23,751 bases of DNA, from NCBI GenBank assembly GCA_025201705.1, contig MU617096.1, forward strand, positions 1-23,751. The letters are read 5' to 3'. The DNA is from Dissophora ornata. Its lineage: Eukaryota > Mortierellomycota > Mortierellomycetes > Mortierellales > Mortierellaceae. Below the pieces are notes generated by a model. That model was not told the origin of the DNA and made no database searches. It was given only the letters and a program-made list of their open reading frames with translations. A program made the position numbers and the translations under genes. Of this stretch, positions 1 through 9,391 are shown one piece after another (within the stretch, counting starts at the first letter, position 1; each line of letters starts with the position of its first letter).

Positions 1-127
1 TTTTTTTTTTTGGCATGACACACTGCTTTTAAATTTCTGCCCCAACCACTTGTGTGACACACCGACACCCAACGATCGCGAACAGCAGAAATGATATTCA
101 CAAACAAAACCCTTTTTTCGATTGTAG

Positions 128-1047
128 GGCGGCTGGGCGCTTGGGATTGATGCACTTGACAAACAAGAGGATGTTGATGCACCCAGTTCACACCGAGCGA
201 GATGTCGACCCTGCTAGACTCGCCGATCTGGCCGAGGCACAGATCTCGGTCAAGGAGAGCCACTGGACTGGAGCCAGGACAGGGAGCACGCGTCTGCAAC
301 TGAGCGCCGTCCAAAAGTCCGCTGGCGGTAAATCGGGCAAGAGCGCGGATGTGACAGAGTTCCTCCTCAGCAAGGTTCTTACACCGGACGTCGTTCGCAA
401 GCCACGAGACCTCGTCAGCATGTTGAACGGCCTAGGTGCCATTGGCGAGTACATGTTTATTCTCCGGCCATTGATCTATGTGCTGGCCATGCGCAAGTAT
501 GGTCAAAAGTCATGGTACCCCTGGTTCTTGTCGCTGGCAATCGAGCTCGTCTCGAGGTCGAGCATCAAGCACTATTTGGCGGGCCGAGGCGGCGGACGTG
601 GAGGTGCAGGAACACCATTGGAGAAGAGTGAAATGAAGAGACGACTCTGGCTCTTGCTTTACTATGTCCTCCGAAGCCCGTTCTATGACCGGTTTACAAA
701 GTAATGTTCTTGTTCGGTGCTGATGTACTTGTTTGCTTGATAGTCACGTTCGTTTGATTGTGTGTGTGTCTAACACTTTTCGAGCCTTCCTTCACACCTT
801 GACTACGTCGATTTTTCTTTAGGGAACGCCTTCACAACTTTTGCGAGTCTGCCAGCAAGAAGCCACTGATCTCGCTTGTGGGAGGCATCGTTCGCGATTA
901 CCAGCCCCTCTGGGAGTCCGTCTACTTTTACAGTAAGTATCCACCGTCGTCTCTTGTTTTGTCCCTCTCCCCCCCCCCCATGACAAGCTATTGGAATATC
1001 TTGCTCACATTGTTTTCTTTCAATTCCAATTAGCTGCTGGATCCTAA
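128..1047 (+). CDS. PEX16: PEX16, peroxisomal membrane biogenesis protein (3' part)
   Basis: Join 128-700, 823-932, 1034-1047. Peroxin-16 is an integral membrane protein that helps recruit peroxisomal membrane proteins through PEX3/PEX19. Visible: a fungal PEX16-like block ending in HTERDVD near 190-210, a membrane-associated stretch (EYMFILRPLIYVLAMR, about 448-495), then LWLLLYYVLRSPFYDRF (about 646-695), the family's hallmark, and a C-terminal VRDYQPLWESVYFY block in exon 2 (about 893-931). Introns 701-822 and 933-1033 have GTAATG/TAG and GTAAGT/TAG ends and keep frame; exon 3 adds only TAGS and the stop. The N-terminal half is missing. A pyrimidine-rich stretch ending in TAG at 127 looks like an acceptor, so bases 1-127 are probably intron and the first exons lie left of the window. 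Reading on to an ATG at 54 is possible but gives unconserved sequence. Family call sure; 5' border inferred. Confidence 0.88.
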
Positions 1048-1463
1048 GTCCCTTCGATGCGGATTAAGAGTGTTCTTACAAAAGTCGACAACTGATGACA
1101 AGAGAGTCTTTTCTTTTAGAAGTGCTATGCTCCTCTTTGAATACCTGGAAGTTCCAATAAAACGCTGTCCTATCATTTGTAAAATGAGATGAACGATCCA
1201 CACTACTGTCTGTCTGGCGAATTGGGAGGGGGGGTTTTTTTTCTTCTGGTGCTTGCAGTTTCTACTTTGAACAGCAATCATGCCCTTCTTTTTTTTTTTA
1301 TTATTACTTTTTCCTTTTTTCTTTTTCATATTTTTTTCGCTTCAAAATGGGTCAACCCAGAGTAAAAAAAAGGAGCCATGGCCATGGCCATCCCTCGATC
1401 CCAAGTCTGCAAAAAAAAGAAAGAAAAGATAGAAAAAAAAAAGTCATAAAAGATAGGACATGT
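1048..1463. other. Convergent 3' gap between PEX16 and RPS7
   Basis: This 416-nt gap separates two convergent stop codons. It holds the AATAAA at 1156, long T tracts near 1285-1335 and A tracts near 1411-1442 that would serve as U-rich or A-rich 3'UTR elements for either gene. Open frames here are low-complexity Lys/Asn strings made by the homopolymers. No gene seen. Confidence 0.6.
1156..1161 (+). terminator. Poly(A) signal AATAAA for PEX16
   Basis: A canonical AATAAA lies 109 nt after the PEX16 stop codon, in the convergent gap between PEX16 and RPS7. It is the only perfect copy in this 3' flank. Assignment to PEX16 is inferred from position and strand. Confidence 0.5.
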
Positions 1464-2883
1464 TTACTCGGCGTGGTGAGCGGGGAACTCGAAGACGACC
1501 TCCTTTCCAGTCAAGCGCTTGTAGACGGCGCAGAAAGTGTCGAGCTTGTACTCCAAGGAGGTAGAGTCCTTGGCATCAAGGAAGCTATTATTATAGACAA
1601 AAGTAAAAAACATTAGAAATGGATTTTGATGACCCTCCCCAACCATCCACTTCTGACCTTTTTTTTTTCAAAAACTTTTCGTTAAAACTTACACCTTGAT
1701 GATGCGACGCTGGTCAGTCTGGACACGGGTGCGCTTGCCGGTGATCTCGGTGGGGTAGACCAAGTCCTCCAAGAGCTTCTCGTGAACAGAGGTGAGGGTG
1801 CGGGAGCGGGGGCGCTGCTGCTTAGCACGGGAGGTGCGAGTGGGCTTGGCCATGATGCGACGCTGGGCAACAAAGACAACGTGGCGGTCGGAGAACTTCT
1901 TCTCGAGCTCGCGGGTGAGTCTGGTCAAAAGAACAGATGTGCAAGGAAGATGATCACGGTGGCGAATTAGTTCCTTTGTCCTTGTTTGCCCTTGACAAAA
2001 AAATATGTATATCCAGTACGAGAATCTGTTCCGAAGATCTGTCCAGCTCTAGCGCGAAACGAGTCCTGAAGTCAAAAATACTATACCTCTGCTGGATCTT
2101 GTGGAAGGCCTTCAGCTGGGGGACGGGGACGAAGACGACAATGGCCTTCTTGCCGTTACCGGTCTCGACCTGATGATAGTAGAACGGCAGATCAAAATGG
2201 TCAGTCCTTTTTGCTCCAGGTCTTCCTAATCTCATTTTCGCGCGCCGTTGCGAACTGTGCCGTGAAATGATGCAATTAAGCCCCCCTTGTTCAAGATCTG
2301 CCTAGACTTTTGTGCCACCCATCTCTCCCGTCCCGCGCGCCGGATTGCCGCGAATTTTCTCTTCCAGCGTCAAAAACGGATATTTTCCAGGTTGTAGTTT
2401 GAGGGGAGGAAATGTCATCTTTGTAATGCGCCACCGCTTGTTTAATTATCTGCACGGCGTAGGAGGTCCTGAAAGTTTTAGGGTTGTGATGCCCAGGATC
2501 AAAGGTCCAACATGGATGAAGTACGATTTCTAGGAATCTGTGAGACTGATCCTGAAGTAAGACTATGTACTCATCCTGATGCTGCGCTTTTTAAAGCCTG
2601 AGAGATGATTTCCTGATCTTTGAATCTCGTTCAAACAGAGATTTACGCCTGAAATCCACATTGATTCGCCCTGGTTGAGACTCATCACTCTAGCGTCCTG
2701 ATTTCCTGATTCCGTCAGAAAAACAATTAAAAAAAAACTCACCTCCTTGGCGCTGGAGATCTGAAGGGGCTTGAGCTCCTTCTTCAAGTCAGCGACGTTG
2801 TTCTCCAAGTCAAAGAGAGCCTGAGCAACAGAGAGCTCGATCTCATCAGCAGGGCCGTTCTTGGCAATCTTGTGGCTGGCCAT
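1464..2883 (-). CDS. RPS7: 40S ribosomal protein S7 (eS7)
   Basis: Complement join: exon 1 2743-2883, exon 2 2087-2169, exon 3 1693-1920, exon 4 1464-1584; 190 aa (human eS7 is 194). A small-subunit protein of the 40S body that also acts in pre-rRNA processing. Family blocks in order: [85 protein letters not shown], and [14 protein letters not shown] at the end. Introns of 573, 166 and 108 nt have GTGAGT, GTATAG and GTAAGT donors, all with AG acceptors that keep frame. The start is the ATG giving MASHKIAK, next to the first conserved block. A CAG only 6 nt upstream of the ATG could be the acceptor of an extra 5'UTR intron, as is common in ribosomal protein genes; this is not proven. It is convergent with PEX16. 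Confidence 0.95.
2170..2742 (-). other. Long first intron of RPS7 with repeated TCAGG and a telo-box
   Basis: This intron is 573 nt, whereas most introns here are about 90-130 nt. On the sense strand it carries TCAGG at least eight times between 2468 and 2709, and a TTTAGGG telomere-type box (plus-strand 2477-2486). First introns of ribosomal protein genes often hold regulatory sequence; that this one does is inference. A box C-like GTGATGA occurs at 2684-2690 but has no partner D box. Confidence 0.5.
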
Positions 2884-4700
2884 ATTGTTCTGATTGATGG
2901 GCAAAACAGATTGTGATCCAAAAAAAGAGTTGATTGATTGGGGGCAAGAGACAAGTTGGAATCCGGAGGTTTTTTTTCCATGTGATGGTTTGATTCCAAG
3001 ATGGTTGACATGCATGAATTCGATTACGTCCGATGTGATTTGCAAATTCAGGTTGGGTTCAAAGAAAATGTCGAATCATAGGTTTCCCGCACATGAATGA
3101 ATGTAGCACGTCCATGAAGTTTTGTCCATGTGAGAAGGTGGGATATAGAGAGTGAGAGAGATAGAGATGGAAGTAGCGGCATGGCGTTAGCAAACATGTG
3201 TGTCTTCTTGGACGGATGGATCGCTCGATGTATTCATCGCCGATCGATGGATGTGTTCGAGGGTTTCTCCAAGGTCTCCTTTCTGTTTTCTCCCCCCGCC
3301 TTTTGCGCTTCGATTCTTACGATTCTGAAAAAGGGAGAAAACACTCTGTGCGGGACTCGTGTTCGATATTAACCGAGTCCATTGTACTCTCCTTAAAGGG
3401 AAAAGTCAAAAAAAAATTATATTTTTGACTTGTGTAACGTGAACGACTGCTCTGTCTAAAATGAAACAAAGGCAAAGGCTTTCATTCTGCAAACCGTGTG
3501 ACAGACACGTACATGTACAGCACACGCACCGCACAAGCATGCGCCATACACGTGCAAAGGGTGGCCCTTCTGTCCTGATCAATTGAAGACGCGCTCTATG
3601 CGGGTCAACAGTGGCAACCTATCCGACTGTACTCACACACCCCATATCTTAGTGTTAGATGCCAGATACGGGATCAGAAAGAAGGAGATGCCTCTACTTT
3701 TCATTGTAGATCTGGTGTGTGTGGTACAACCCACAGTTGCCAAGTGCAAAAAGGGGGGAGGAAGGATCGAAAACTAGTGGGAGAACGGTGAACAATTGAA
3801 CGGAATTGATCACTATCTCGCTTGTTGCTTCTCCCAAGATCGCTTATCTCCAGTTTGGTCGATTTCACAACGTTGCTGTGCCCTCAGGAACGCTATGAAA
3901 GCGAGGAAAAAAATAAGTGAGCGCAATCGGAGCACATCCGTCGTGATTGGTCCGTGAACAACCTGCACAGAACAACAGGACAGGGAAAAAAAAAGGTTAT
4001 TGAAGCGCTAATGAGTTCCAGGGACGGGGGAATGGAGGCGAAGGAGGGAAGGGAAGGCGGGGGGATTGACATATATAAAAAAACGAGTGAGCAAGAGCTG
4101 GCAATATAGTAGTATACTTGCATGGTATATGATACAGACGCATGAGCACTCGTGGCATGGTATTTTTGCAGAAACGATCAACGGCGTTTTCCGTTTATAT
4201 TATATTTTGTTTTAAGCATTTGCGTTGTCCAAGGACAAATCGTGCATGTGCGATGGAAGGATGGATAAGACAGACATTCCCCGGATCTTGGCTGCTCAGG
4301 GACGGGTGCCTGGACGTACGAGAGACACAGGCCCGAGGGGGAGAGACAGCGTCGGTTGTTGATGACCGGCGTGAGAACAGCACAGCCCCGTCCCCCTTGC
4401 CGGACACAGAGCTGGTGAAACGATGGAGCGGAGCAGCAGCAAGATCGAGGATGGATCGTTTTTCCGGGTCTGGCAGGGGTAGCGCCTGTGCCCTGCTCCC
4501 CCCCGGCGGCGGCCCTTCGCCACCACCCTCGTTGTTGCGAGAGAGAGTGCGAACAGCCTGTGGGTGGGGTATGCATGAATATATCGCTGCTGCTCAATTG
4601 AGTTGATAACAAAAAAAAACAAATCAGCACACACTCGTCCAGCGGACCTCTGGTGAAATGTTTCGCCCGTTCCTTTTTTCTTTATTTTCCTCTTCTCTTC
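2884..4700. other. Long intergenic stretch between RPS7 and the PWWP gene
   Basis: About 1.8 kb upstream of both divergent genes, so it should hold both promoters. The open frames here (the longest about 150 aa around 4142-4630 on either strand) resemble no family I know and show no splice-linked conserved blocks. Seen: a CACGTG E-box at 3549-3554, a TATATAAA box at 4072-4079 on the plus strand, and a G/A-rich stretch at 4020-4070. Either motif could be chance. No RNA gene is recognisable. Confidence 0.5.
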
Positions 4701-4900
4701 ACTCTTTCACTCTTTTAGTACATCCACACTTGTCGCCCTGCACAACCCGTTCCCAGGGCATCTATCGCTAGCCAGAGCAACCGCAGAATACAGGAAGAGA
4801 GCGAGAGTCGTCCACCGAGAGAGCGAGAGAGAGCGAGAGGGCTGTAACCATACCATCACCATCCTCCGCTCTGCCTTTCCGCTGCACCTTCAGCTCACAC

Positions 4901-5636
4901 GTAAGTCCTCACACCATGTGTCCGCGGCCTACCTCTGTCTGCCCTGGCCTTGTCCTTCCACCTCCTGTCGCTTCGCTTCCACGCAGTCGTTGCCACCACC
5001 GTCGTATCCTTCTGTCAATTGCCCTCTCCCTCTGGAGACAGCCAAACCTCATTCCACCTGACCCCACTACTCATTGCTGTGCCATGTCGCCCTCCCCTCT
5101 ACACCGACATGTCCGAAGGACGCAGCAATGAATATTGCTTCGTGCGTGCCGCTTACCGGCATTCCTACCCCAGCCTTTCTGGGTGTATCCAGAGACCTTT
5201 GGAGAGGGATATGTCGCTGCATGGTGTCCCACTGCTGGCTTCACACCTCGTCACCGAGGCTGTTGCCTTTTACCTAGAGACAAGGCAGAGCCAACCCAGT
5301 GGGTGCTGGCATACAACTCGCCTTGCAGGCGTTTCTCGCTGTTTCCAGCGTGGGATACGGGAGGATCTGATCGATGCAAATGGATCCATCCTGCGGTGGA
5401 AGGTGGACGCAGGAACCGTGAGACTGTTCGCTCTCTTTGCACAGCAGCCTTGCATCCTGCACGGCTCTAGTTACCAGCGAGAATAGTCAGAGGGGTCAAG
5501 GAAGGCAGCCTGGAGGAGTGCTACCCTGGGCGGAAAAAAAACAACTCTGCCGCGCTTTCCTGATGAACGGGGATGGGGCAGAGGGCATCAGATTCTAACA
5601 CAACTTGGCCTTTGTTTTACGCCCTCTGATCCACAG
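4901..5636 (+). other. Probable 5'-leader intron of the PWWP gene
   Basis: A strong donor CAC|GTAAGT sits at 4901 after a pyrimidine-rich, ATG-free stretch (about 4700-4900). A good acceptor lies at 5636: a CTAAC branch-like site near 5596, a T/C-rich tract and CCACAG. Removing this 736-nt piece, which is full of ATGs, leaves a leader with no ATG before the start codon at 5749. It contains a 178-codon open frame (4950-5486) and overlapping frames of no recognisable family. The splice is inferred from motifs only. Confidence 0.45.
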
Positions 5637-5748
5637 TTGATTAGAACACTATTCACACGATACACATCCCTGACTCGCCGTTGGAAACCAGCAGCATACG
5701 CCAAAAGAACAGCAACAGTGAACAGTACAGCAAAAGGATCGTCTCGCC

Positions 5749-8700
5749 ATGACAAGAGCACCCTCAAATCGAAAGCACAGCACAGGAGGTGCCGCTGCGA
5801 GCTCAAGACCTGGGCCGGTCTTCAAGGGCCGCGATGTTGTCTTTGTGGATCCGCTTGGTAAGGAGGGAGGGAGGGAGGTTGTGGGAGTGTTTATGTTTTT
5901 TTTGTGTTTAATGGCAGTGGGGTGAAATGGTACTAAGCAAACGGCGGAAATGAGGCCACACGGGAAAAGCTGATTACACACAGGCACTGACATTGTATCC
6001 CTTTTTTTTCTCTCTTCTTCTTCCTCTATTCGCTCTATTCACTCGCTCGTCTTTCGGGAATACAGATGACAAGGAGGTCTACTGGTGGCCAGCCATGGTA
6101 ATGAATCCCCCTTGCAGCTCTACAGTACCGATGCAGATCCTCGCAAAAAGTTGCCCTGCACCTCTTCCGTACCTGATCCCCCCGCTACCGCCTTTCCTTA
6201 TCGAGTTTATGGTTTTATTAGTGACATGTGCACCCTTCCCCACTTGCTTCCCCCCCTCTTTCCCCGTCTCTCGTTCACTCGCTCTCCATTCGTGGCTCTC
6301 ATCTCACGCCCTTCTCCTTTGCTGCATATACATCGTCTGCATCGTGGCTATTGTCCGTCCACCCTTCTTCTAGATCGTGCCCGTCCCCGAGATCGATTCT
6401 TCTATGGACTGCACAGTCCTGCAGCCGGGAGAGTGTGTCGTCAAGTACTTTGAGGACAACAAGTACTCCGTCGTACCTTTCACAGATCTACAGCCTTTTG
6501 TGCCCACGACCATTCCCTTTCTCGAGTTTGAGGAGGCTGCGGGCCAAAAGTTTCTCAAGAACGGTGGTGTCGTGAATGCGTTGGCCTATCTGGACTCGGG
6601 CAAGGTTAAGCGCAAGTTCTCTTGGCACCGCTGGGGTACAGCCCTGGATCAGGAACTTGGTCTCGACATGAACAAGCACAAACCTATCAATTTGCCCCTC
6701 GTATCGGACGAGGCGTTTCTGGAGCAGCAACAGCATTCCCAGGGCGGGATCGCTCTTTCCTCCTCTTCTTCTTCTTCTTCTTCTTCCTCCTCCTCCTCCT
6801 CCTCCTCCACCTCCTCGCCTACTACCTCGACCAAAAACTCTACCGACAATGAAGCCGAATCATCATCAGCACTCTCAGCTGCATTGGCAACTGCGACAAT
6901 CACTGTAGATGAAAAGGTCTCACCGACCAGCACTCGCCCGACTAGCGGAGGCGCACTGAAGAACGGACTGCAACGGCCATTATCCGGTATGGTGTCGCAG
7001 TCGTCGACTTTGCTTCCTTCGCCGGTTAGTATCCACGATCTGCCGACAGAACCCACGGATGAAACAGAGTTCAGCGCCCGAACGACAAGGACAAAAGACA
7101 ATTCAATGACAGCTGCCGGTGGCGCAGGCCGATCACGGTCCCGCCGTGGGAGCAGGGATGTCGACACTAAAACGTCGACAGCCGCCGATAAGGACAAGGA
7201 TGCATCTAAGCGCTCAAGGAGCGTCAGCGAGCAATCTTCGTCCTCACCTTCATCTTCAAATGTTGCTGCTCAGAACGGGTCGGCACCCACTGCCAATGCG
7301 GCCACGGCAACTGTGTCGTCAGAGCCATTTGCAAACGAAACCCCCAAGAGGCGGAAAACGACGTCGGAGCCGTCGATATCGACGGACATACAGAATGGTG
7401 CCGGGGAGAACACATCCGCCGTGACTCGATCTTCCAGGCAAGGATCAGTCGAGCCTGGTTCATCACCCCGATCGACCCGACACTCTTTCCGTAGCTCTAA
7501 AGCATCAGAGAGTAGTCAACAAGGCCCCGGTGAGGATCACCCTGAAATACCTCAGGAGGCAGCGGCACCGACTCGACTGCAGACCCAGCGCATGACGAGG
7601 CAGCGATCTGCACCAAAGAGTGTGAGCTCGCTTGCATCGCCACTACCACCCCCATCGCCAATTCAAGCAGAAAAGGCAATCCGAGTTAAAGACGAGGCCC
7701 TAAGCGAAGCGACCTCCAAGACCAGCTCTGAAACCGAAATGAGCGATGCGAATACCACCGCCCAGGCGGAGCAAAAAGATCAGAGTGGTAACGCTGCGAC
7801 GAATGGGGAAGAAGTCACAGCCATGGATGTGGATGATCAAGAGCAGAGTGCGAAGTCGAATCAGGAGCGGGAACAGTCCTCGTCTATACCACCTTCGTCA
7901 CTTGTCTCGACCACAGCCTCATCCACCTCGTCTCCGTCATCAATAGGGATGGAGGAAGTATCAGCAGCCTCATCTTCGTCTTCGAACAGCGGGTTGATGC
8001 AGTCGTTAGAACAGGAGCGACGGGATATGGACTACAGTTTCGAACACGTTCTACCGACGCTGGCGATCGGATCCAAGGAGCGCGAGGCCTTTTACGAAAA
8101 CTGCATGGATCATCTCCAGAGGCTGAGACAGGAGCACCGACGGCTGAAGGAGATCCTAAAGAACTCTGACTATGCTCCCAAGGGACGACGCGCGACCCGG
8201 TCCTCCCCACAGTACAGTTCTCGTCATAGCCACCATAATCATAATCATCACAATCATCATAATCACAACCATCATTTGGAGGAGAAGCCTAACCGATGGA
8301 ATTCGCCCGCATCTTCGTCATCGTCCGGCGGTGGTCATGGCCACAAGGAGACCAATGGCGCCAACGGCACTTTATCCAAATCCAATTCAGGAGCGAATGC
8401 ATCCAAGGCAGAAGCTTCAGCTACCGCAACTACTGTAGATGCAGCGGCAGCAATAACAGCGGCATCGACGTCATCACAATCAACCATGTATCAGGGCTCA
8501 ACACCATCGTCTGCGATTTTGACGTCGAATATCTCGACCACCACCCGTCGATCTGCCGCGACGGCAGCGGCGGCGGCGGTCACGGCGACAGTTTCAAGAT
8601 CCAGTCGGCAGAACTACAACTCAAATCAGTCGAATACAGAGAAGAGCTTAGTTTCAGAGCCGAGCTATACGAAGAAGCGAGGCAATGCAGCAGCGCAAGC

Positions 8701-8794
8701 TGCTGCTGCTGCTGCGGCGGCGGCGGCAGCACTGGCAGTGAATGAGGGCGCAGGATCCGCTATCAGCACACGAGCCAAGCGGCGCCAGCGGTAA
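5749..8794 (+). CDS. PWWP-domain protein, probably chromatin-associated
   Basis: Join 5749-5857, 6066-6097, 6374-8794; 853 aa. Residues about 25-95 form a PWWP-like fold: FKGRDVVFVDPL, VYWWPAMIVPVP with the WWPA core at 43-46, then VVKYFEDNKYSVVPF. PWWP domains bind methylated histone tails and DNA, so a nuclear chromatin role is expected, but the complex is unknown. The middle (about 165-590) is disordered, with a long Ser run (6758-6810) and basic patches (PKRRK near 7345). A conserved-looking helical block (FEHVLPTLAIGSKEREAFYENCMDHLQRLRQEHRRL, about 603-640) is followed by a His/Asn repeat (8228-8276), two Ala runs (8560-8585, 8688-8735) and a basic end AKRRQR. Introns 5858-6065 and 6098-6373 both interrupt the PWWP fold and keep frame. 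The ATG is the first in the inferred spliced leader. The domain call is good; no orthologue is named. Confidence 0.8.
6758..6812 (+). repeat. TCT/TCC triplet run coding poly-Ser
   Basis: Imperfect (TCT/TCC)n inside the PWWP gene codes about 18 serines in a row. The antisense frame reads as poly-Glu and makes a spurious open frame. Such runs vary in length between strains. Confidence 0.9.
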
Positions 8795-8974
8795 ATAAGA
8801 AGAAAAAATGACGCTGGGGGAGGGGGGGGGGATAGCCCGCGAAATCGGAGTCAAGCGAGGAGGAGGAGGGGGGCGCGCTGAGCTAGCGCGAAGTGGAGGG
8901 ACGACCTTTGTACCTTTGTAATAGAACACACCTCCATCGCATCCGTTTGCACACGCACAGACAAGCACAAGCAT

Positions 8975-9056
8975 ATTCACACATCACCCACATCAGCCAC
9001 ATCACCCCACATCACCCCACATCACCCACACACACTCACACACACACACGCTCGTA
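8975..9056. repeat. Tandem CCCACATCAC repeat and CA microsatellite
   Basis: About four to five imperfect copies of a 9-10-nt unit (CACATCACCC, one copy CACATCAGCC) run into (CA)n. It is simple sequence in the 3'UTR of the PWWP gene. Confidence 0.75.
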
Positions 9057-9064
9057 CTCAATGT

Positions 9065-9074
9065 AATAAATAAA
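9065..9074 (+). terminator. Overlapping AATAAA poly(A) signals of the PWWP gene
   Basis: Two AATAAA hexamers overlap (9065-9070 and 9069-9074), about 270 nt after the stop codon and upstream of the next plus-strand gene. Confidence 0.5.
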
Positions 9075-9391
9075 AATTGTAGCCGTACTTGAGGAAAAAG
9101 AACAGCAAGGTGAAGCCGCACAGCGCTGGGAGTCATCGCGGTCATCATCGCCAGGCAGTCAAGCAGGGTGACAGCAGGCAGGGTGTGTGTCAACAACCCT
9201 GACTGCATTTCCCCGCAGTTTCCCTTTGTGGAAGGTGAGCGATGATGAATCACTCTTATCTCTCCTTCGATCAAACAGATCGAAACGATATCCGTGCTTA
9301 AAAACACCGTCAGAGATTCTTTTCTTTCCCTCCTCTCCTCTCCATCCCTCATCCCCCCATCCCCTTCCTGCGAGTCTACACATCCCCCACA

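Larger units (their letters stand above)
8795..9391. other. 3' flank of the PWWP gene and promoter of SERC
   Basis: 597 nt. It begins with a G-rich run (8818-8830), then a tandem repeat of CCCACATCAC units leading into a CA-rich microsatellite (about 8975-9055), then overlapping AATAAA signals at 9065-9070 and 9069-9074, likely for the PWWP mRNA. The last about 200 nt are T/C-rich and should hold the aminotransferase promoter and leader. No gene seen. Confidence 0.6.

Noticed and set aside
2684..2690. Box C-like GTGATGA on the sense strand of the RPS7 intron (possible C/D snoRNA)
   Set aside because: No CTGA box D follows within about 150 nt on that strand, and no terminal stem is seen.
4072..4079. 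TATATAAA as promoter of the PWWP gene
   Set aside because: It is about 1.7 kb from the start codon, and the sequence between it and 4700 is rich in ATGs; more likely chance.
4142..4630. Overlapping open frames of about 110-154 codons on both strands
   Set aside because: Composition is Arg/Ser/Gly-biased, no family resemblance, no linked exons, and both strands are open alike, as expected from GC-rich chance sequence.
4950..5486. 178-codon open frame and overlapping frames in the PWWP leader
   Set aside because: No recognisable domain in any frame; best explained as intron sequence between 4901 and 5636.
6649..7197. Antisense open frame with poly-Glu inside the PWWP gene
   Set aside because: It is the mirror of the Ser run; the sense frame is continuous with the PWWP domain.
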